Shown here: positions 17,024 to 24,698 of the stretch, in pieces
Layout of the letters: the number at the start of each line of letters is the position of its first letter
Numbering within the stretch: position 1 is the stretch's first letter
NCBI RefSeq assembly: GCF_026676115.1
Contig: NZ_JAPONB010000007.1
Location: 124,001-188,000 of the forward strand
Source of the DNA: Salinimicrobium sp. TH3
Lineage (GTDB): Bacteria > Bacteroidota > Bacteroidia > Flavobacteriales > Flavobacteriaceae
Length of the DNA: 64,000 bases
Reading direction: 5' to 3'
Program-made: the position numbers and the translations under genes
Notes under the pieces: generated by a model
Seen by the model: only the letters and a program-made list of their open reading frames with translations
Database searches by the model: none
What the model was told of the DNA's origin: nothing

Positions 17024-17988
17024 TAAATGATTCCTTCTCTTATTAGGTTGTGTAAGTGTACCACGCCGTAATATTTACCGTCTTTTACAGCCAGTAATTG
17101 TGAGATCTTATTTTCTTCGAGCATATCCATTGCATCTACAGCCATTGCATCAAACTCAATGGTTTTGGGATTAGGGCTAAGAATGTCCCTGGCCGTTAAA
17201 CCTGAAATGTCAATGCTTTTTTGGAGCATACGTCGTATATCACCATCTGTCACAATTCCCAGAATTTTTTCATTTTCGAGCACCGCAGTTACCCCCAGCA
17301 TTTTTTCGGAGATCTCTACGATCACCTGTGGAATAGGAGTATCTGGGGCTACCCATGGTTTCTGATTTTGGTCGGCTATATCACTAACTCTTAGGTATAA
17401 TTTTTTACCCAATGCTCCTCCCGGATGGTATTTTGCGAAATCCTGGCTTGAAAAGCCCCGCAAGTCGAGCAGGCAAACAGCCAGGGCGTCACCAATAACA
17501 AGTTGGGCAGTGGTGCTGGTGGTAGGGGCGAGGTTATTAGGACAGGCTTCCTTTTCTACAAAGGAATTGAGAATATAATCGGCCTGTTTTCCCAAAAAGG
17601 AATCTGTACTTCCGGTGATGGCGATAAGGGTATTTCCGAAATTCTTGATTAGAGGCACTAATACTTTGATTTCGGGAGTATTTCCGCTTTTTGAAATACA
17701 AATCACCACATCGTCCTGTAAAATAGTGCCCAGGTCCCCGTGAATAGCATCGGCAGCATGCATGAATACTGCAGGAGTACCGGTAGAATTCAGGGTGGCG
17801 ACAATTTTAGTGGCGATCACAGCACTTTTTCCAATTCCGGTAATGATGACTCTACCACTGGATTTGTACACCGCCTGTACGGCTTCAGCAAAATTATGGT
17901 CTAATAATTGCTCTAATTTCGCTATAGCTTTGGCTTCAGTTAAAATGGTTTCTCTTGCTACAGAGAGTATTTTTTCTTGAGGTGTCAA
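17023..17988 (-). CDS. kdsD: Arabinose-5-phosphate isomerase (KdsD/KpsF/GutQ family)
   Basis: 321 residues: an N-terminal SIS sugar-isomerase domain (about 30-170) with VIITGIGKSAVIATKIVATLNSTG and ISKSGNTPE, then two CBS domains (about 200-320) containing GIVTDGDIRRML. KFAKYHPGGALGKKL-type wording (here AKYHPGGALGK) is diagnostic of the family. It converts ribulose-5-phosphate to arabinose-5-phosphate, the first step of Kdo synthesis for lipid A-linked core. The start is TTG; there is no nearby ATG, and the N-terminus aligns with the family there. It is the first gene of the operon with tatC and is divergent from recQ. Confidence 0.93.
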   Translation of the reverse strand: MTPQEKILSVARETILTEAKAIAKLEQLLDHNFAEAVQAVYKSSGRVIITGIGKSAVIATKIVATLNSTGTPAVFMHAADAIHGDLGTILQDDVVICISKSGNTPEIKVLVPLIKNFGNTLIAITGSTDSFLGKQADYILNSFVEKEACPNNLAPTTSTTAQLVIGDALAVCLLDLRGFSSQDFAKYHPGGALGKKLYLRVSDIADQNQKPWVAPDTPIPQVIVEISEKMLGVTAVLENEKILGIVTDGDIRRMLQKSIDISGLTARDILSPNPKTIEFDAMAVDAMDMLEENKISQLLAVKDGKYYGVVHLHNLIREGII

Positions 17989-18073
17989 ATTTGTAGAGTT
18001 AGAAGATTGTATGGAGTAAAGAAAAATGTATCTTTATTTTGTGCAAATGTATGTAAAATTGTAACACAATTGA

Positions 18074-20275
18074 ATGACTTCGCAGGAAATCGATTTACAC
18101 GAACAGCTTAAGAAATACTTTGGTTTTAGCCAGTTTAAGGGCCTTCAGGAGGAGGTAATAAAGAGTATAGTTAATGATCATAATACCTTTGTGGTAATGC
18201 CCACAGGAGGTGGAAAATCTCTTTGTTATCAATTACCGGCGCTTATAAAAGAAGGAACTGCAATTGTTGTCTCCCCCTTGATCGCTTTGATGAAGAACCA
18301 GGTGGATGCAATTCGTGGAATTTCTTCTGAACACGGCATTGCTCATGTGCTAAACTCCAGCTTAAACAAGACTGAAGTGAAGCAGGTGAAGGAAGATATC
18401 ACCAATGGAATTACCAAGCTTCTTTATGTTGCGCCCGAATCTCTTACCAAAGAAGAGAATGTCGAGTTTTTACGCAGCGTAAAAATATCTTTTATGGCCA
18501 TAGATGAAGCTCACTGTATTAGTGAGTGGGGACATGATTTTAGGCCGGAATACAGAAACCTGAGGCATATTGTCAAACGAATTGGAGATGATATCCCTAT
18601 CATTGGCCTAACGGCGACAGCTACTCCCAAGGTGCAGGAAGATATACTGAAAAACCTTGCTATTACAGATGCCCGCACTTTCAAGGCTTCCTTTAACCGT
18701 CCAAACTTATATTATGAAATACGGCCTAAGACCAAAAATGTGGATGCCGATATCATAAGGTTTGTTAAGCAGAACCAGGGAAAATCGGGTATTATTTACT
18801 GTCTTAGCAGGAAACGGGTGGAGGAGCTCGCTCAAACTTTGCAGGTGAATGGAATATCAGCTGTCCCATATCATGCCGGTCTTGATGCCAAGACCCGTTC
18901 CCGTCACCAGGACATGTTCCTTATGGAGGAAGTAGACGTTGTAGTGGCGACTATCGCCTTTGGAATGGGAATTGACAAGCCCGATGTGCGGTTTGTGATC
19001 CACCACGATATTCCCAAAAGTATAGAAAGTTATTATCAGGAAACAGGTCGAGCAGGAAGAGATGGAGGCGAAGGCCATTGTCTCGCGTTCTACGCCTATA
19101 AAGATATTGAGAAGCTGGAGAAATTTATGAGTGGTAAGCCGGTCGCCGAGCAGGAGATTGGCCAGGCACTCCTTCAGGAAGTGGTGGCCTTCGCTGAAAC
19201 TTCTGTTTCCAGGAGAAAATTTATCCTGCACTACTTTGGAGAGGACTTCGATGAAAAAACCGGCGAAGGAGCCGATATGGATGATAACGTACGGAATCCC
19301 AAGAAGCAACATGAGGCAAAAGAAGAAGTAGTATTGTTGTTGCGAACAATTAAGGAAACCAAACAGTTATATAAGTCCAAGGATGTGGTGAACACCTTAG
19401 TAGGTAAATCTAATGCCATGATCAAGTCTCACCGTACAGATGAGCATGAACTCTTTGGGAAAGGTGCCGACAAAGATTCCAAGTATTGGATGGCTTTGTT
19501 ACGACAGGTACTGGTAGGAGGATTTCTGCGGAAAGATATTGAAACTTACGGAGTTGTGAAGCTTACCGATAAAGGGGAGAAATTCCTGAAAAAGCCGGAT
19601 TCTTTCATGATGACCGAAGATCACATCTATGAAATGGGCGGCAACGACGGAATAGTTACTGCAGCCAAATCGGGCGGTGGTACCGATGAAAGACTTCTAA
19701 AGATGCTTAAGGATCTGCGTAAAAAGATCGCTAAGGATCTTGGGCTTGCAACCCATCTTATTTTTCAGGATCCTTCTCTGGAAGACATGGCCCTGAAGTA
19801 TCCTGTTTCTCTTGAGGAACTTGGAAATATTCATGGAGTAGGGGAAGGAAAAAAATCCAAACCTTACAGTAAGAAATTTGTAGAACTTATCTCCAATTAC
19901 GTCGAGGAAAATGATATAACGCGTCCCGATGATCTGGTTGTGAAAACTACCGGTGCCAACAGTGGCCTTAAGTTATATATCATTCAGAATGTAGATCGTA
20001 AACTGCCGCTAGACGATATCGCCTCTGCAAAAGGCATGGAAATGACCGCATTTATTAAAGAAATGGAAGCCATTGTCTACAGCGGTACCAAGCTGAACAT
20101 CAACTATTGGATTGATGAGATCCTGGATGAAGATCAGCAGGAAGAGATACATGATTATTTTCTCGATGCCCAAACCGATAAGATCGAAGATGCTCTCGAG
20201 GAATTCGAAGGTGATTATGATGAAGAAGAATTACGGTTATACAGAATCAAATTTATTAGTGAAGTAGCGAATTAA
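18074..20275 (+). CDS. recQ: ATP-dependent DNA helicase RecQ, zinc site missing
   Basis: 733 residues. Helicase lobe 1 has Walker A in MPTGGGKSLCYQLPAL (residues 42-57), and DEAH is followed by CISEWGHDFRPEYR, the RecQ aromatic-rich loop. Lobe 2 shows VVVATIAFGMGIDKPDVRFVIHHDIPKS and ETGRAGRDG. The RQC winged helix and an HRDC domain (about 535-610) follow, then a further ~120-residue C-terminal helical region rich in acidic residues. The RQC zinc-binding element normally has four cysteines (CRR...CxxC). Here it reads SRRKFILHYFGEDF and then GEGADMDDN, with no cysteine. It unwinds DNA during recombination and fork repair. It is single and divergent from kdsD, with a terminator at 20302. Confidence 0.95.
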   Translation: MTSQEIDLHEQLKKYFGFSQFKGLQEEVIKSIVNDHNTFVVMPTGGGKSLCYQLPALIKEGTAIVVSPLIALMKNQVDAIRGISSEHGIAHVLNSSLNKTEVKQVKEDITNGITKLLYVAPESLTKEENVEFLRSVKISFMAIDEAHCISEWGHDFRPEYRNLRHIVKRIGDDIPIIGLTATATPKVQEDILKNLAITDARTFKASFNRPNLYYEIRPKTKNVDADIIRFVKQNQGKSGIIYCLSRKRVEELAQTLQVNGISAVPYHAGLDAKTRSRHQDMFLMEEVDVVVATIAFGMGIDKPDVRFVIHHDIPKSIESYYQETGRAGRDGGEGHCLAFYAYKDIEKLEKFMSGKPVAEQEIGQALLQEVVAFAETSVSRRKFILHYFGEDFDEKTGEGADMDDNVRNPKKQHEAKEEVVLLLRTIKETKQLYKSKDVVNTLVGKSNAMIKSHRTDEHELFGKGADKDSKYWMALLRQVLVGGFLRKDIETYGVVKLTDKGEKFLKKPDSFMMTEDHIYEMGGNDGIVTAAKSGGGTDERLLKMLKDLRKKIAKDLGLATHLIFQDPSLEDMALKYPVSLEELGNIHGVGEGKKSKPYSKKFVELISNYVEENDITRPDDLVVKTTGANSGLKLYIIQNVDRKLPLDDIASAKGMEMTAFIKEMEAIVYSGTKLNINYWIDEILDEDQQEEIHDYFLDAQTDKIEDALEEFEGDYDEEELRLYRIKFISEVAN

Positions 20276-20301
20276 AGAAGAGATCAATAATTTGAATTTA
20301 C

Positions 20302-20329
20302 AGCCGGAACGAGAGTTTCGGCTTTTTTT
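20302..20329 (+). terminator. Rho-independent terminator of recQ
   Basis: AGCCGGAA (20302-20309), loop CGAGAG, TTTCGGCT (20316-20323), then a T-run. It lies 27 bases after the recQ stop. Confidence 0.85.
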
Positions 20330-20335
20330 GTCTTC

Positions 20336-20645
20336 TGTCATTCAGAGCGCAGCTTTTGAGCAGCGAAGAACTCTCGTTGTCCATAAGAGATTCCTCCTGC
20401 CGTCGGAATGAAAAACGAAATCTTATGTTATTCAGAGCGCAGCTTTGGCGTAGCGAAGAATCTTTTGTTTTCCACCAGAGATTCCTCGTTCCTCGGAATG
20501 ACAATTGAAATGCTTTGTCATTAAGAGCGCAGCTTTTGCGCAGCGAAGAATCTTTTGTTTTCCATAAGAGATTCCTCCTGCCGTCGGAATGACAACGGAA
20601 GTGGAATGTCATTCAAAGCGCAGCTTTAGCACAGCGAAGAATTTA
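20336..20645. repeat. Four ~90-bp units of the GTCATTCAGAGCG hairpin family
   Basis: Units start near 20336, 20426, 20516 and 20607 and match those at 14165-14958 (AGAGCGCAGCTTT, GCGAAGAATCT, AAGAGATTCCTCC, TCGGAATGA), with more divergence. The last unit is truncated after GCGAAGAATTTA. They directly follow the recQ terminator, and nothing else is seen in 20276-20757. Confidence 0.88.
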
Positions 20646-20757
20646 TATTAAACCGTATATTTTTTGGAAAATCAATATAATGCAAAATTTTTCCTTAACA
20701 TTCTGCCAATTCTGCTTCTTTCCATAGACAATAATTAAGAAACTTTATTCATTTCTT

Positions 20758-20765
20758 TATCTTTG
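20758..20765 (+). promoter_or_regulatory. -7 promoter box for the cyclophilin-FKBP gene
   Basis: TATCTTTG fits the Bacteroidota TAnnTTTG consensus, 23 bases before the ATG at 20789. No clear -33 TTG was found at the usual spacing. Confidence 0.55.
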
Positions 20766-20788
20766 CACCTTAAATCAAAAAACAAATT

Positions 20789-21721
20789 ATGGAACCAGGA
20801 TTATATGGCATTTTTCATACCTCAAAGGGAAATATACTTGTCAAACTTGAATATACTAGAACTCCAGGTACTGTGGGGAATTTTGTAGGCCTCGCAGAGG
20901 GAAACCTGGAAAATGAAGCTAAGCCACAGGGAAAACCTTACTACGACGGACTTAAATTTCACCGTGTAATCCCGGACTTTATGGTTCAGGGAGGAGATCC
21001 TAAGGGAACCGGTGTAGGTGGACCGGGATATCAATTCGAAGACGAGATCCACCCCGATCTTAAACACGACCGTCCTGGAATTTTATCTATGGCCAATGCC
21101 GGTCCGGGTACAAATGGGAGTCAGTTTTTTATAACGCATACTGCAACTCCCTGGCTGGATGGGAAACATACAGTTTTTGGGCACGTGATTGAAGGTCAGG
21201 AAGTAGTTGATAAGATCCAGCAGGGCGATAAAATTGAAAAACTGGAAATCGTTCGTGAGGGAGAGGAAGCTAAAAATTTTAATGCAGTAGAGACTTTCCG
21301 GCAGTTCAACGGAGCAAAAGCTGAGCGTGAAGCAGCAGCCAAAAAACAGCAGGAGGAAATGATTGGTGAACTTGCTCAGGGTTTTGAAAAAACCGATAGC
21401 GGATTGCGATATAAAATGATCTCTGAAGGAAACGGTAAGAAAGCTGAGAAAGGACAAACTGTATCTGTTCACTATAAGGGAATGTTACCAGACGGTACGG
21501 TTTTCGATTCTTCCTATAAAAGAAAACAACCTATTGAATTTCCTCTGGGGAAAGGTCATGTGATAGAAGGTTGGGATGAAGGTATCCAGTTGCTTAAGGA
21601 AGGGGATAAGGCAAGATTTGTCATTCCATCCAATCTGGCATACGGTTCCCGTGGTGCCGGGGGAGTGATCCCTCCAGATGCTACCCTTGTATTTGATGTA
21701 GAGCTTGTAAAAGTGAAGTAA
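20789..21721 (+). CDS. Dual-family immunophilin: cyclophilin fused to FKBP
   Basis: 310 residues with two unrelated prolyl-isomerase domains. Residues 1-165 are a cyclophilin: [16 protein letters not shown] (catalytic R59 region), [17 protein letters not shown] and [10 protein letters not shown]. Residues 166-200 are a charged, Ala/Lys/Glu-rich helical linker. Residues 203-310 are an [36 protein letters not shown], and [24 protein letters not shown], with the pocket residues in place. There is no signal peptide, so it is predicted cytoplasmic, unless exported by another route. It would speed proline isomerisation during folding. It is monocistronic, with its own -7 box and a terminator at 21746. 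Cyclophilin-FKBP fusions are rare but have been reported in flavobacteria. Confidence 0.94.
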   Translation: MEPGLYGIFHTSKGNILVKLEYTRTPGTVGNFVGLAEGNLENEAKPQGKPYYDGLKFHRVIPDFMVQGGDPKGTGVGGPGYQFEDEIHPDLKHDRPGILSMANAGPGTNGSQFFITHTATPWLDGKHTVFGHVIEGQEVVDKIQQGDKIEKLEIVREGEEAKNFNAVETFRQFNGAKAEREAAAKKQQEEMIGELAQGFEKTDSGLRYKMISEGNGKKAEKGQTVSVHYKGMLPDGTVFDSSYKRKQPIEFPLGKGHVIEGWDEGIQLLKEGDKARFVIPSNLAYGSRGAGGVIPPDATLVFDVELVKVK

Positions 21722-21745
21722 ATACTTCAATTCAATTATGATAAG

Positions 21746-21781
21746 AAACCTCAGTATCCTAATGGAAGCTGAGGTTTTTTT
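21746..21781 (+). terminator. Rho-independent terminator after the cyclophilin-FKBP gene
   Basis: AAACCTCAG (21746-21754) pairs with CTGAGGTTT (21769-21777), followed by a T-run. Confidence 0.85.
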
Positions 21782-21824
21782 AGTCATTAGCCATTGGTCC
21801 TTAAACCTTAAACCTTAAACTTTC

Positions 21825-22460
21825 TTAGTCCGGTTGAGGGGTCATTCTCAAATAGGATTTAACTTCTTTAAAACCTTTAGGAAATAATTTTTCAGCCTCC
21901 TCATTACTTACAGATGGACTTATCACCACGTCCTCTCCCGACTTCCAGTTGGCGGGTGTTGCAACTTTCTTATAGGCGGTAAGCTGCAAAGAATCTATTA
22001 CCCGTAACAGCTCTTCAAAATTTCTTCCGGTGCTCGCGGGATAGGTGATCATAAGTTTGATGGTTTTATCGGGCCCAATGACGTACACAGATCTTACAGT
22101 TAGAGTATCATCTGCATTAGGGTGGATCATATCATAAAGATCGGACACCTTTCTGTCTTCATCGGCAATAATGGGGAAATTTACCGTAGTGTGTTGAGTT
22201 TCATTGATATCTTTAATCCAGTCTTTATGCGATTCCACGCCATCTACACTTAGGGCCATCACCTTCACATTCCGCTTTTCAAATTCATCCTTGTATTTGG
22301 CTGCCGCGCCGAGTTCGGTGGTGCAAACCGGGGTGTAATCTGCCGGATGGGAAAATAATATTCCCCAGCTATCCCCCAGGAAATCGTAAAAGTTGATTTT
22401 TCCCTGAGAGGTTTCGGCATCAAAGTTTGGGGCTTTGTCTCCAAGTCGTAATGTACTCAT
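21825..22460 (-). CDS. 1-Cys peroxiredoxin (Prx6 type)
   Basis: 211 residues. The active site is PADYTPVCTTELG with the peroxidatic C46 and T43. No second cysteine is present, so it is a 1-Cys enzyme of the Prx6/AhpC-TSA group, which has this ~210-residue length and a C-terminal extension with PANWKSGEDVVISPSVS, typical of the group. It reduces hydrogen peroxide and organic or lipid peroxides in the cytoplasm. The reductant is uncertain. It is on the same strand as the thioredoxin-like gene at 22639, 178 bases upstream, so joint transcription is possible but not shown. Confidence 0.93.
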   Translation of the reverse strand: MSTLRLGDKAPNFDAETSQGKINFYDFLGDSWGILFSHPADYTPVCTTELGAAAKYKDEFEKRNVKVMALSVDGVESHKDWIKDINETQHTTVNFPIIADEDRKVSDLYDMIHPNADDTLTVRSVYVIGPDKTIKLMITYPASTGRNFEELLRVIDSLQLTAYKKVATPANWKSGEDVVISPSVSNEEAEKLFPKGFKEVKSYLRMTPQPD

Positions 22461-22638
22461 GATTAAAAGAATTTAAGAGTGAATAAACACTATAAATTTA
22501 CTGAATATTAAATGCTTGGAAACGGCCCGCAGTTAAATCTGAGTTAATCTTTTTAGATATGAGACATTAGATCTGAGACTTGAGATACTGCTAGTTTCCA
22601 ATAATAAATTAGAGATTTTAAACCTTAATCCTTAGGCA

Positions 22639-23208
22639 TTAATTTTTTGGAGTGTATTTCCATTTAATAGAACATCCCACACTTGGCTTTTGAGGACCCG
22701 GTACAGGACGGCTGCCAAGCAAAGCGTCAAGAGCTTCCCTTAATTCCCTGCCGTTTATGGAATGACCGTTCCCCGGGCGGGAGCTGTCAAGTTGCCCGTG
22801 GTATACCAGCTTTTGTTGCCCGTCAAAAAGGTAGAAATCTGGGGTGCATTCTGCTTTATAATTTCGGGCTACCTCCTGCGTGCGGTCATAGAGGTAAGGG
22901 AAGGTGAAGTTGTGCTTTCGGGCAAATTTCCACATAAGATCGGGATGATCTTCAGGAACTTTTTCCACATCATTACTGCTTATGGCAACAAAACCGAATC
23001 CCAGCACGCGATAATCATTAGCTACACGCACAATTTCATCTACCACATGTTTTACATATGGGCAATGGTTGCAAAGAAACATGATCACAGTGCCCCTTTC
23101 TCCTTCTACATCGACCAGTGAATAAAGGTTTGCCGTGACAGCATCGGGTAATTCGAAATCTATTATTTCAGTTCCCAGCGGGAGCGTATTAGAAGCAGTT
23201 TCAGCCAT
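22639..23208 (-). CDS. Thioredoxin-fold (redoxin) protein with CxxC
   Basis: 189 residues of an AhpC/TSA-Redoxin fold: VIMFLCNHCPYVKHV with C46 and C49 (CNHC), FGFVAISSNDVEKVPEDHP, and YKAECTPDFYLFDG carrying the cis-proline. This pattern is common in cytoplasmic thioredoxin family proteins of unknown partner. There is no signal peptide or membrane anchor, so it is not a secreted TlpA/ResA. It may reduce disulfides or peroxides, possibly with the 1-Cys peroxiredoxin encoded downstream on the same strand. That pairing is inference from position only. Confidence 0.88.
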   Translation of the reverse strand: MAETASNTLPLGTEIIDFELPDAVTANLYSLVDVEGERGTVIMFLCNHCPYVKHVVDEIVRVANDYRVLGFGFVAISSNDVEKVPEDHPDLMWKFARKHNFTFPYLYDRTQEVARNYKAECTPDFYLFDGQQKLVYHGQLDSSRPGNGHSINGRELREALDALLGSRPVPGPQKPSVGCSIKWKYTPKN

Positions 23209-23296
23209 TTTTTTAATTCATTTCCGCCTTGAAAATACAAATTTCCTGCGGAATATTCTCAGAATTACTATCTTGGTTCGACCATAATAAAATTCT

Positions 23297-23755
23297 ATGC
23301 GCACCTTAGACCAATGGTTTTCTGAATATGCTGTAAGTCACCAGAACAAGACCAACCAGCTTATACATTATATCTGCGTACCTGCGATTTTCTTTTCTAT
23401 TGTGGGCTTATTGATGAGCATTCCGCCGGGGCCTCTAACAGAAATTTTCCCAATGTACATTCCGTTTTTGGAAAATTGGGCAGTGGTAGCCCTCATCCTT
23501 GTCTTACTATTTTACATGCGGCTATCTGTTTCCATGGGAATTAAGATCCTTATTTTCGCCGGAATTTGCATCGCAGGGAATTATTTCATTTCCCAGGTCG
23601 CCACCCTCTGGCTGGTCTCGCTAATCATTTTTGCAGTTGCATGGGTGGGACAATTCTATGGACACAAGGTGGAGGGGAAAAAACCTTCATTTCTAAAGGA
23701 TATTCAGTTCCTCCTCATCGGCCCCGCCTGGGTGATCAAGAAGGTGTTCGGATAA
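23297..23755 (+). CDS. Mpo1/DUF962-like membrane protein
   Basis: 152 residues, four hydrophobic helices. The N-terminus has YAVSHQNKTNQLIHYICVPAIF, the DUF962 signature with histidines H15 and H24, and a second motif WVGQFYGHKVEGKKPSF near 115 with a third conserved histidine. Yeast Mpo1 of this family is an iron-dependent dioxygenase that shortens 2-hydroxy fatty acids. Flavobacteria contain hydroxylated fatty acids and sphingolipids, so a similar role is possible but unproven. It is a single gene, divergent from the redoxin gene, with its ATG at 23297. Confidence 0.85.
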   Translation: MRTLDQWFSEYAVSHQNKTNQLIHYICVPAIFFSIVGLLMSIPPGPLTEIFPMYIPFLENWAVVALILVLLFYMRLSVSMGIKILIFAGICIAGNYFISQVATLWLVSLIIFAVAWVGQFYGHKVEGKKPSFLKDIQFLLIGPAWVIKKVFG

Positions 23756-23804
23756 TGCAAAGTTAGATTTTAGAAGTACGAAGTTAGAAGTGAATCAACA
23801 TCCC

Positions 23805-23850
23805 CACCCCGTCCTGCGGGCACCCCTCCCAAAGGCGGGGAGGGAAAAAT
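23805..23850. repeat. GC-rich palindromic element, copy 2 of 2
   Basis: CCCCACCCCG-TCCTGCGGGC-ACCCCTCCC followed by GCGGGGAGGGAAAAATGAAA. It closely matches 7471-7516. Confidence 0.7.
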
Positions 23851-23917
23851 GAAACAAGGTGGGAAAAACAGCGTAAGAATTTTGAATCCTAAATTTTGAA
23901 TCTTGAATTAATTCAGA

Positions 23918-23941
23918 TGGCGCGGATTTGCAATCCGTGAC
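23918..23941. repeat. GCGCGGATT-AATCCGTG palindrome, copy 2 of 4
   Basis: TGGCGCGGATTTG then CAATCCGTGAC, 39 bases upstream of the csaA-like start. CGGATT and AATCCG are the arms. Confidence 0.75.
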
Positions 23942-23979
23942 AAGGGCAAAGCAATTCAAAAAACAACAAACAACAAACC

Positions 23980-24318
23980 ATGAACCATATCACCTGGAAA
24001 GATTTTGAAAAAGTGGAAATGCGGGTTGGTACTATTACCGAAGTTTCAGATTTTCCTGAAGCCCGCACTCCCGCTTATCAGCTCAGGATCGATTTTGGTC
24101 CTGAGATAGGGATCCTCAAATCTTCAGCGCAGATCACAAAAAGATACTCGAAGGAAGACCTGGAGGGAAGACAGATCATTGCTGTGGTAAATTTTCCGAA
24201 AAAACAGATCGCGAATTTCATGAGCGAATGCCTGGTGCTGGGATCTGTAGGTGATGAAAATGACATTGTACTAATCCAGCCGGGGTTCAAAGTTGAAAAC
24301 GGGTTGAGAGTAGGCTAG
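23980..24318 (+). CDS. csaA: CsaA-like tRNA-binding domain protein
   Basis: 112 residues made of one OB-fold tRNA-binding domain. It opens with ITWKDFEKVEMRVGTITEV and contains ILKSSAQITKRYSKEDLEGRQIIAVVNFPKKQIANFMSECLVLG, the CsaA/Trbp111 pattern. CsaA forms a homodimer that binds tRNA and has been credited with chaperone and secretion-related activity in Bacillus. The bacterial role outside that genus is unclear. The length is complete for CsaA. It ends 28 bases before the DUF6660 gene. Confidence 0.9.
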   Translation: MNHITWKDFEKVEMRVGTITEVSDFPEARTPAYQLRIDFGPEIGILKSSAQITKRYSKEDLEGRQIIAVVNFPKKQIANFMSECLVLGSVGDENDIVLIQPGFKVENGLRVG

Positions 24319-24334
24319 TTTCATTTCAGTTTTT

Positions 24335-24342
24335 TAACTTTG
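24335..24342 (+). promoter_or_regulatory. -7 box immediately upstream of the DUF6660 gene
   Basis: TAACTTTG fits TAnnTTTG and ends 4 bases before the GTG at 24347. If used, transcription would start at or near the first codon, giving a leaderless mRNA. Confidence 0.5.
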
Positions 24343-24346
24343 CAGC

Positions 24347-24643
24347 GTGAAAATTTTAGCTGTCTTCATTTCTCTCCTGGTAATCGTTTTAAACGGTATT
24401 CCGTGCTGTGCAGATGACTGCAGCGATGAAATTGTTTCTGAACAACAGGAATCCAAAACCCACAACAGTGAACTTTGTTCTCCCTTTTTAAACTGCGGTA
24501 CCTGTAATGCAGTCGTGCTTCAGGAAGAGCCCTCAGAAATGCCATTTTCAGAACCCGTGCTGGGTAGAGAGTATATCGAGGCAGAGGAAGGATTGATTTC
24601 AGAATTTACTTTCCGCATCTGGCAGCCCCCAAAGAACAGCTGA
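24347..24643 (+). CDS. Small exported Cys-rich protein (DUF6660-like)
   Basis: 98 residues starting at GTG. Residues 1-20 are a signal peptide (KILAVFISLLVIVLNGIP). The mature part has C-C-x4-C at 20-25 and C-x6-C-x2-C further on (LCSPFLNCGTCN), plus many acidic residues, so metal binding or disulfides are likely. It matches my memory of DUF6660, small periplasmic proteins encoded just upstream of TonB receptors in flavobacteria. Function is unknown. The stop is 55 bases before the TonB receptor start, on the same strand, so co-transcription is likely. It is probably involved in metal handling with that receptor; this is inference. Confidence 0.75.
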   Translation: MKILAVFISLLVIVLNGIPCCADDCSDEIVSEQQESKTHNSELCSPFLNCGTCNAVVLQEEPSEMPFSEPVLGREYIEAEEGLISEFTFRIWQPPKNS

Positions 24644-24698
24644 ACAACTTCGCAGGGAATTCTTCCCAAAGCTATTTTTTCAAATCCAATTTAATATA

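Noticed and set aside
18074-20275. Defence-system role for recQ
   Set aside because: RecQ stands alone between kdsD and an immunophilin gene, with no nuclease or effector neighbours; it is the housekeeping helicase.
20298-20612. Minus-strand frame of 104 codons after recQ
   Set aside because: It is a translation of the 90-bp repeat units, with repeated SLRKSCALN-type peptides, and not a gene.
24319-24346. Iron-box operator upstream of the DUF6660/TonB receptor pair
   Set aside because: The TTATTT...AAATAA pattern found at 41236 is absent; only a -7 box is seen.
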